Program-made: the position numbers and the translations under genes
Shown here: positions 55,404 through 64,000 of the stretch, one piece after another
Layout: each line of letters opens with the position of its first letter
Position numbering within the stretch: the first letter of the stretch is position 1
From: Mytilus edulis
Taxonomy: Eukaryota; Mollusca; Bivalvia; Mytilida; Mytilidae
Direction of reading: 5' to 3'
DNA length: 64,000 bases
Assembly (NCBI RefSeq): GCF_963676685.1
Contig: NC_092347.1
Span: 66,040,596 to 66,104,595 of the forward strand
The notes under the pieces: model-generated
Databases searched by the model: none
What the model was told of the DNA's origin: nothing
What the model saw: only the letters and a program-made list of their open reading frames with translations

Positions 55404-55686
55404 TTATGCCCCATTTATGGGCATTATGTTTTCTGGTCAGTGCGTTCTTTCGTCCGTCCATTTGTCCCGCTTCAGGTTAAAGTTTTGGTTAAAGTTTTTG
55501 GTCGAGGTAGTTTTTGATGAAGTTGAAGTCCAATCAACTTGAAACTTAGTACACATGTGCCTTATGATATGATCTTTCTAATTTAAATACCAAATTAGAG
55601 TTTTTACCCCATTTTCGTGGTCCACTGAACATAAAAAGTGATAATGCAGATTGGGCATCCGTGTACTTGGGACACATTCTTGTTTT
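55404..55686. mobile_element. Dispersed bivalve repeat (ATGCCCC type), copy 2
   Basis: Starts TTTTTATGCCCCATTTATGG and ends GGGACACATTCTTG; parallels 22484-22800. Confidence 0.7.
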
Positions 55687-56284
55687 TAATGTGCAGAGAG
55701 TGTGGCACTCTGTCTTTACAAGGTACTAGATTTATTCCTCATTTTGACTGGATGTGGCTGCATACCTATACATCGTAACAGCCATTGGAACCCCCATTCT
55801 GGCAAGGGTTTTACAGCCAAAAGATAAAAGTGACCATATATCCCAGTCTCCTTTGAGCACTATAAAAAGACAAATGGAGAGATATAACATAAATAAAAGA
55901 ACAACCAAAAGACTTCAAGTCAAGAGGTCAACATATGGTATTAACAACAGAAAAAATGTCTTTACCCTATTTGAAACAAAATAGTAGAAACTAAAAAAAA
56001 ACAAAGTTTAAGATGTTATATATATTGAATGGCTAAGTTTTACTGTAATACATGTGTACATGAAGTTTCTTTTAAAAGAAAGTTTTATTTTATCAAATTC
56101 TGCAGAAATTTACTTATTGTCTTCCTGTACACCTTTTCTGTATGCAGAGACCTTAACTACAAGACATCTTGATAGAACTTCAGCAACCACACTGAGCAAA
56201 TGCGAGGGAAAAAAGTCATTATTCAAAGAAAACAAATAAACGTGCATTGGAGGCTAAATAGTATTATAAAAGAAGTTGTGAATA

Positions 56285-56760
56285 GATATAGGAAGATACG
56301 GTATGATTGACAATGAAACAACTCTAGATTTCCATCCAAGTCACAATTTATAAAAGTAAAACAGTCTTCAACACGGAGCGTTGGCTCACACCGAACAGCA
56401 AGCTATAAAGGTCTAATCTATATAAAAAATGAGAAACAAGAAACACTTGTGAGCCAACTACTGATCATCAGATTCCTGACTTAGGACAGGTGCAAACAAT
56501 TGCATTGTATGATTGCCAATGATACAACTCTTCACAAGAGAGCAAATTAAACGACACAGAAATTAACAGCCTTAAAAAATTTCAAAACCCAAACAGCATA
56601 GTCAGCTATAAAAGACCCAGAAATTAACAAATATAAAACATTTCTAACAAGAAAACTTAAACTGCCTAATTTATGTACAAAATAATATGCTAAAATCAAA
56701 TATGTAACACAGCAACAAACTACAACCACTGAATTAATGGCTCCTGATTTGGGATTTTAG
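56285..56760. repeat. Two adjacent dispersed repeats (families A and B)
   Basis: 56285-56490 matches the GTGGTATGA ... CCGAACAGCAAGCTATAAAG family (also 4990-5215, 49745-50000 and, inverted, 63130-63360). 56490-56760 matches the GATTGCCAATGA ... AGTCAGCTATAAAAG family (also 26690-26900 and 38610-38890). Non-coding. Confidence 0.75.
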
Positions 56761-57039
56761 TCTTCCAAATAAGCTGCTTTAACCAGTAGTGCTGATGCTG
56801 AAAGTGGATCAGCATTTAAAACTAGTCTTGCAGCTTTTTTCTGCAATTTTATTACTCTTTTATTTGACATTAAAACTCATTTTTAGCATAACCACTCCAC
56901 TATTATATATTTAGAAGGTAGAAAGATCTGGATGTCTTATATTTTGTATGCAGATACCTTTTGCTACAAAGTGTCGGTCTGTCAAATGTCCAATGTCCTT
57001 GACCTTATTTTCATTGTTCAGTGACTGCTTGATTTCTTT

Positions 57040-57720
57040 TGTCATTTATTATATTTGGATAACCAAATTTGGTAAATAGGTTCCTTGCAACCTGTACATG
57101 TTCTTCAGACAGGGTTAACCTGACCTCCACCTTATTTCATGGATCAGTGATCACGGTTAAAGTTATGCAATTTAATAGGTCCTTTTCTCAAATACTATAC
57201 AGGTCAACTATATTTGGTGTATGGAATTGCTGTAAGGTGTACTGTCTGTCTGGTAGCTATCATCTGCCCTTGATCTCATTTTCATGGTTCATTGGTCAAT
57301 GTTGAGTTTTTGTGTTTTTTGTCTGTTTTTCATATCCTATAAGCAACAGGTTGACAATATTTGGTGTAAAGAATGATTGTAAGTTTAACACGTCTTTCTA
57401 GCAGTTATCACCTGACCTTGACCTCATTTTCATGGTTCATTGGTCAATGTTAAGTTTTTGTGTTTTGGTCTGTTTTTCATGTACTATAAGCAATAGGTCA
57501 ACTATACTTGGTGTATGGAATTACTTTAATGGGTACATGTCAGTATGACTGGTTTCCTCTGACTTTGAACTCATTTTCATGGTTTATAGGTCAATGTTAT
57601 AGTTTTTTATTTGTTTTTGGTCTGTTTTTCAATGATCATAAGCAATAGGTCAATTATATTTTGTGTACTAAAAAATTGTAAGGTGTATGTCTGTCTGACA
57701 GCATTTATCTGACCTGAGTT
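57040..57720. repeat. Degenerate ~150-180 bp tandem units (TTGACCTCATTTTCATGG)
   Basis: The motif chain GACCTCATTTTCATGGTTCA, GGTCAATGTT, GGTCTGTTTTTCAT, ATAAGCAATAGGTCAA and TTGGTGTATGGAATT recurs about four or five times with divergence. Confidence 0.8.
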
Positions 57721-57749
57721 CCTTTGATGTTTTTAGTCAAACCTTTATT

Positions 57750-58510
57750 TTTAAGTCAGTTAAGCAGGCACGACATTTCATGGTGTGCTCTCTTGTATTC
57801 AATATGTAATAAACACCTTGATTCACAAGGAATTTATACTTGGTCCACTTTTATCAAAGATTCAACAAAAGAAATGAATATTGATATACAAAAAATAATG
57901 TTCTGTCAAGATATAAAACAAGTTAACAAACTAAAGACTTGGATTAAGAATATTACAAGCAGCTTTTATTCAGAACTACTGGAAAATAACAAACTTTTTC
58001 TTTACAAAAATATTAAAGTCAAACAAGACCAAGAATTTTATCTAACATATCCAAATTTTGAAACTAGACGTTTATTTACAAAAGTTAGAATTAGTGACCA
58101 TAATTTGCTCATTGAGAAGGGCAGATATCTATAAATACCTCGAGACAATAGAACATGTGCAACTTGTAAAACCTTAGAAGATGAAAATCACTTTCTCCTC
58201 TACTGTCAAATTAATAATGTTTTAGTATAAAACTTTTTAATGACATGGCAATATATAATCCTGTTTCCAAATCTATCTGATACTCAAAAAGTAGTAGTCC
58301 TACTAAATCCTTCTAATATAAACCAAGTGAAAAAAACAGGTTCATTTATAAAACAGTCTTTAGAGCTGAGGACAGGGGACTCTTAGTTAGTTTTACTTGT
58401 ATATATATAGATATGTGTGTGTTCAACTCAGTTATTTTATTGTTGTTGTTACTTTTGTTTATGTCACAAGTATAATGTTACTTATATGACAAATAAAGAT
58501 ATATATTATT
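57750..58510 (+). pseudogene. LINE-type retrotransposon 3' end (ORF2 C-terminus, broken)
   Basis: The frame contains RRLFTKVRISDHNLLIEKGR, then after an in-frame stop continues IPRDNRTCATCKTLEDENHF. This is the usual R.S.H.L.IE.GRY...C..C....ED..HFL..C C-terminal pattern of non-LTR ORF2 proteins. It ends with GACAAATAAAGATATAT, a plausible LINE tail. Only the C-terminus remains, interrupted by stops. No reverse transcriptase core is present. Confidence 0.75.
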
Positions 58511-61500
58511 AAAATTGTTTACAAGATCTTAAATCCATAGATAGTCCATATACTACCATTGAGGTAATGTACATGTTAATCTAGTGGTACCACACAATGA
58601 AGATGGCATTATGGCTTCCTCCACCAATAAAAACTTGCCACCTCAAAATAGCCAATCATGCAAATAAACACCATAAAATCAACGAATAACTAATCATAGG
58701 GTTTTATCATTACATGTGCTGCCTTGTATTTATACTTTCTGCATTTTAAATGGAAGTTGATTTTGATGAAGGTTATTAGGTGTCAATTGGAACCAATGGT
58801 TTTGTGTAAATAAGCATCATGTATAAGTTTCATAACCTATGGTCCAGGAAAAAACTAAAGTACAAAAAATGTACGAGAATGTAAAAAAAAATCAGCAATT
58901 TGTTCCATCTACAAGGGATATAACTCTTTATCTGTGTTTTCTGGTATTAGGCATTATGTATAAATTTCATATCATTTGATTGAGGCAAACTTAAGTAAGT
59001 GAGCTGAAACTAATTTTGGAACATACAGATAGACAATTGCAAGGGTAACACTTATTGTCCCCTTTGTTGGTGGCATAACACTTGTTTTTTTATGTTCAAT
59101 ATGTCCTTCATAAGTCATCTACATCAAAAACGTCTCAGTTTTTATCATACTCCTACCTGTTAAATCCATTAAATCCAAAAGAACTGATTTAGTATGAGCC
59201 CAAGCTTGAAGGTCTTACAAGTGGATCAAACTCAATGAAAAATAGATACTGACTGCTGGTGAAAGCACTGGTTTGGGTTCCTCTCAGCTCTTCTTTTGAA
59301 AGCAGATTGGGATTACTCTCTAAATCAATCAGGACCATTGTTTTTGGCATGTGATAGTGAGTTAAGGATAGGACAATCCAACTTTAAAGTTTCAGTGAAC
59401 TACCATTGTCTACAGACAGAAAACAGTGACAATAGACGTATTTACATTTGTAAGCAAATTTGTCTGCCATTATGTAAAATCACACAGGTTCTGTTAACTT
59501 TTACATCATAATTCAAAACATTTAATGTGATTCAGAGTAGATTTAAGGTCATTCGGAGGCAAAATACAGCTAAATACCAAAAGAGTAAATACGTTTATAC
59601 ATGTACTTCAACTTAAAATCTGTTGTTAAAATGAAATACACTTGAATCATACTAAAATGTTTATTTGTATATTACACTCCAGCAACTCTCATCTAATGTA
59701 ACAAGATGACATAATAACAATGAAATTAGGTGAAATGTAGAACAATTTCTACATTAAAGCTGATAATGATATTCATCTTCATTTATAACTTTATAGCCTT
59801 GAAAAATAGTATAAATAAGTCAGAATGTGAACAGAACATATTCAAATTCATTTTTAAAATCCCATCTTTTTCGACTGAGACACAGCTATCAGTAGTTGAA
59901 AATCATGGTACATAGTACAATAACTTGGTTTTTCAAACTATTGCAGCCACCAATTAGTGATTCTATTATGATGATATAGTAAGCAAATATTTTATGAAGA
60001 AAAATCACTACTGAAATTATGAATGCAAGTTTTTATTATTGCAATCTGATAATACTGCAATTTTTGAATTCATAAAAACATCACAATAATTTCTGACTTT
60101 TTCATATCTAATAGTCTTCTGATGACCAAATAAGACTTTCAGAGCTGCTAATGATGTGTAAAAATAAATACATCCCTATAGAATTGATAGAAATAGTTAG
60201 AAAACAAATCCTAATTTGATGAATGAATGAATGAAAATATATAATACTTTTTGTGTGAACCAGTCACCCTGTTAGTTAAAAAAAACTCAATGAAATGAAA
60301 AGAATTCTCAAATTCATACAATAATAATCTGCCATTTAAACTTGTTCAACATGATATAAAATGATTTCTATTGTTTCATCATCTGGTAAAATGTTTTAAT
60401 ATACATTATTTTAGTGGAGAGAGTTTGAATTCAATGTGTAAGAACATGTATACAAAATAGTGAAAACAACATATCACCACAGAAAACAGTGGTAATCTAT
60501 GTGTAGGTAATTGTTAGTTTTAAATTGAAACTTCAAAAAACATTAATTTGATGTTAATTTGATATTTAAAAAAAATATTAGTTCATATCCAGAAATTTTT
60601 ATAGGAAACATTTATATACAATTTTGATCTAAATGAAATATGATGAAAGGGGAAATAACTCTTTCAATATTTTCATATATACCAACATCTTGCATTGTTA
60701 GATAACAAGTTTTAAAGAGTTATAAAAACAATTGCACTAAACCATTATATACATATAAATATAATATCTCTTCAAATATATTTAACAACCATTATGACAA
60801 AAGAACACTGGTCTATATTTTGATGTTATGATTAATGAAAGCTAATATCATCAACATGTATTAACAAATGTATAGACAAATTGGACCTTGTTATTCAAAT
60901 TTTAAAGCTAATTAAACTACATTAAAATATGTCAGTACAAAATTAGATTCTTAAAGTGGATTTTTTTATTCTGACAGGATCTAAATTATGTTTTATTTTT
61001 TCAATTCAAAACCTTACAAATTCTGATTTAATTTTTCAGATACAATTGTTGACTCACGTAAATTTGAATTTTAGAAACAAGGTTTTTAAGTAATGAGATG
61101 CTTTATTGCATTATGAAAAACATTGCAAAAATTTCTGAATTTAGTATTCAAATAAAACATGTATAAAATTGAAACCATGATAATGTATGTGAATTTGACC
61201 ATAGACCAGTATATATATAAAAGAAATTTAATTTCTTTTTCAATACAACACTATTTACTTTTAAAATGCATTATTCTCAATCATATCTATTGTACAAAAC
61301 AGCACTTGTCAAAGATAAAACAATAAATGAGCACCATTCAAAGGGGGATAACTCAAAAAACAAATACATTACAAGAAATAAAAAGAATGTATAAAAAGTC
61401 CTGAGATTGAAAAGGGGAAAATTAGTGAGAACAAAATAATGATGACTAAAAATAGACTGGAGAAAACAGATACAGAAAGAAATGATGGTTATTAATAGCA

Positions 61501-62069
61501 AAAAGATTATTTTTCATAAAATCTGATCAAATTGAATTAGTGTGATAATTTTCCGATCTTCTTAAAATGGTAAACTACTGAATCTGAATGAGAATTTTAT
61601 TTCAAATATCATAACAAATAGTTATCAAAGGTACAAAGTAATGCATATTGAAGTAGAAATGAGACATCATAGTTTTATCTAAATGCCATATTTTTATGTA
61701 ATACTGCCAGCAATATTACAATGTTACTACATTAATCTACTTAATCTACTTTGGCTTTCCAATAAGTAGCACCTCCAAAAATGTTCTTTTTTTTTTCTAT
61801 CTCACAATGTACACTAAATAATATTCACCTCATAAACATTGACTTAGATAATTTCTGACAATTTTTAACTCGTATAAGCTTTGGAAAAAAAATATGCCAA
61901 AAAAAAATAATTTAAGGACCTTAGTAAATATCTTAGGTTACAAATAATTCTTAAATTAAATTTATTATACAATCACAGATAGAAGGAAAGGAAGTTAACA
62001 CTACCTACTAAACTAAACTTAATGGTTCTATCCTTATAAAGAATAAAACATAATGCTTATAACAGTGTT
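58511..62069. other. 3' flank / probable long 3' UTR of the RING gene, nothing else seen
   Basis: AT-rich, no convincing coding frame on either strand. On the - strand, AATAAA complements occur at 61961-61966 and near 61083, candidate polyadenylation signals for the RING gene. Confidence 0.45.
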
Positions 62070-62554
62070 TCATGTTTTATATATTTTTATGACGTCTAAA
62101 ATTGTTTGTCGACAGATAGGACATAAAGCTCCTTTTTCCTTTACATGAATGGCACATTCGAAACACATACACACGTGTCCACATTTATATAACACAGAAT
62201 TAACTTCCCTTTCATAACATACTGTACATTCACTTATATCATTTTCAGGGATCATATTTTCTGTCGGTGATGTCGGTGTCGAAATGGAATGGGATTTAGG
62301 AGGAACGGGTGGAGAAGATTTGGACGAAACATAAACCCCAGATGGCACGCTAATACTCCGTACCATGGATGCTGCATGTTGTTCCTGCAGTTGCCTTTGT
62401 TGTAGCGTGCTAGCATGAGAATTAGCTATGTTTTGGTTGGTAGGTTGAACTGGTCTCTCTTGACGTGGTAGAGCTACACTAAGTGGTGATCCCTGGGTTA
62501 GGTAGGAGGTTGAACGTGGTCGAGGTGGCACTGGTGGCTGATGAGGTGCTACAC
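62070..62554 (-). CDS. Neuralized-type E3 ubiquitin ligase, last coding exon (RING)
   Basis: On the - strand the acceptor tttttgcag precedes the exon, which enters in phase 1 (Gly codon split) and ends at TAA (62070-62072), about 161 residues. The N-terminal part is proline-rich (PHQPPVPPRPRS, SSPPVPPKSHS), with PxxP motifs that could bind SH3 domains. The last ~55 residues are a C3HC4 RING: CTVC, then KCGH, CMCFEC and CPIC, with ending DVIKIYKT. The short RING with a DVI+.Y ending is characteristic of Neuralized proteins, which ubiquitinate Notch ligands. The NHR domains expected of Neuralized would lie in exons to the right of the window, so the assignment rests on the RING alone. LRSAM1-type RINGs are the main alternative. 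Confidence 0.8.
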
Positions 62555-64000
62555 CTGCAAAAATATACAAAATATAAATCAAACTGAAGGTTCATTTTGG
62601 TGTCAAAATTAAATTGTATTCACAATTCTTAGGCCACACCAATTTGATCCCTTGTTCGACGGACCCGCCCGCACCTATTTTTTTCAAAACAGAATTTTTT
62701 TATTTTTTTTATATTCCCGCTTCCTGCATCCGGAAATTGTAAGCATGTCCATTTCCCGCACCGTTTTTTTTGGTAAATATTATAAAAAGATATCAACATT
62801 TGTTTTTAGAATCACAGTCTAACCTGTATATAACGATTTTAAACATAAAAGCACCCCACTACACTGTAAATATCTGTGAGAATATTTGTTTCAGCATAAA
62901 GGAACCTGGAGTGCTCCGATAAAAAGTTATAACAGCGGGTATTTCCGTGAAGAACAAAAAATTGGTTTCTTTCCCCCTTACTTATATTCCCTATTAAAAA
63001 ATGTTCGTTGTTAGAATAAAGTACAAAGAACTTCTGAAGGATTTGCCTTCAACTGCAATTATATTGTATGCTGGCGAAACAAAACTATCCATAGCCGCTG
63101 CATGTTTATGCACCTGTCCTGATTGATTCAGGAGCATGTCGTTCAGCAGTTATCGTTTGTTGATGTTGTTCATTGGTATTTTCCCGTTTGGATATTTAAA
63201 TTAAATCGTTGGTTTTCCTGTTGGATTGTGTACGCTAATAATTTTGGGGTCCTTTATAGCTTGCTGTTTGGTCTGTATCAAAGCCCTGTGTAAAAGGCCG
63301 TACTTTGACCTGTGTTTGTTATTATCAGGTTGAGAACAACCCTCCCTCAGACAATGGGTCATTTTACTGATGTAGAAAAGAAAATAGAAATACCAAGGAT
63401 TTGTATAGTTCTTCTATACAAAACCTTTGAACACTTAGAATTTTGTACTCAAAAAGAGGAGAGTTACATCATATTTTAAACAAATTTTTCTAAAAGAGGG
63501 GTCCACTTATTTTGAATAATATTAAACTGTTAAAGTAAATGTGATAACATGGTTAAAGTCCAGGAATATTACTAAATTCTTGGACATGTTTTGACCATTT
63601 AATACCAGATAGATATATAGTTCTATGAGAAAATATGAGCCCCTTTGTACAAACAAATACATTATAACTTATATTGATCCCTCATAAAACATGTAAAAGG
63701 GATATTTATAACATTAAGGGGTTGCCTCCAAACTGATTATGACTTAGATGGAAAATTGTCTCATTGTCAGTCACACATACATAGACCAGATTTAATTATT
63801 TCTTGGTGAACAGGGAAAAAATACTTCAGAAATTAAAGAAATGTCAAAGTACAAGTGATAAATCAAGTTTTAGTATTGTCAAAACCTATTATTTTATGTT
63901 TACAAAAAAAAATTATAATCGCTCGCCTTTACTTTTCAAGCTTCGCCTCAAAAATTTGCAAATTAAATATTTTTTTATTAAAATTTTCAAATCGCTCGCT
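62555..64000 (-). other. Intron of the RING gene, with dispersed repeat
   Basis: No further exon recognised. 63130-63360 is an inverted copy of the CCGAACAGCAAGCTATAAAG family (here reading TTATAGCTTGCTGTTTGG). Confidence 0.55.

Noticed and set aside
1..64000. CRISPR array, bacterial operon, rRNA or tRNA genes
   Set aside because: Tandem repeats here have no spacer pattern, the genes have spliceosomal introns, and no tRNA or rRNA signature was recognised by eye.

Overview
The window looks like AT-rich nuclear DNA from a mollusc, most likely a bivalve of the Mytilus type. This rests on long GT-AG introns, a very high density of short non-coding transposons, and dispersed repeat families that I associate with mytilid genomes from memory. 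Species was not tested by any search.

The window is dominated by one + strand gene. I assembled it exon by exon from 9489 to 53054: 31 coding exons, each with AG/GT borders and consistent phases, giving about 1,490 residues. It is a vinculin/alpha-catenin superfamily protein. The first ~600 residues follow the vinculin head, and the last ~200 follow the actin-binding vinculin tail. Between them, where vinculin has a short proline-rich neck, lies a Ser/Gln-rich linker plus ~550 residues of extra, probably helical sequence. The first short exon (about 20 N-terminal residues) was not found and probably lies upstream of the window. An in-frame alternative terminal exon (21271-21473) with its own stop and AATAAA would make a head-only, tail-less form.

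The 11.4 kb intron between the first and second tail exons holds an intronless exostosin-family (GT47-type) glycosyltransferase gene on the - strand (35747-37147). It is bracketed almost exactly by two ~255 bp direct repeats, each full of hairpins. Downstream, on the - strand, is the last coding exon of a Neuralized-type RING E3 ligase (62070-62554); the rest of that gene lies to the right.

Region by region. 1-9488: repeats only, including a hAT-like element with an 8 bp target duplication and a decayed LINE. 9489-33827: exons 1-27, with a splice-acceptor minisatellite (12106-12966), a duplicated splice donor (27128-27215) and several MITEs. 33828-45276: giant intron with the exostosin gene and twin ~0.65 kb elements. 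45277-53054: last four exons, with a Harbinger-like MITE and a ~1 kb foldback element in the introns. 53055-62069: 3' UTR and intergenic repeats, including a LINE 3' end. 62070-64000: RING exon, then intron.

The three genes show no evident functional link. The unusual features are the extended vinculin architecture, the tandem multiplication of splice junctions, and the paired repeats around the nested glycosyltransferase.
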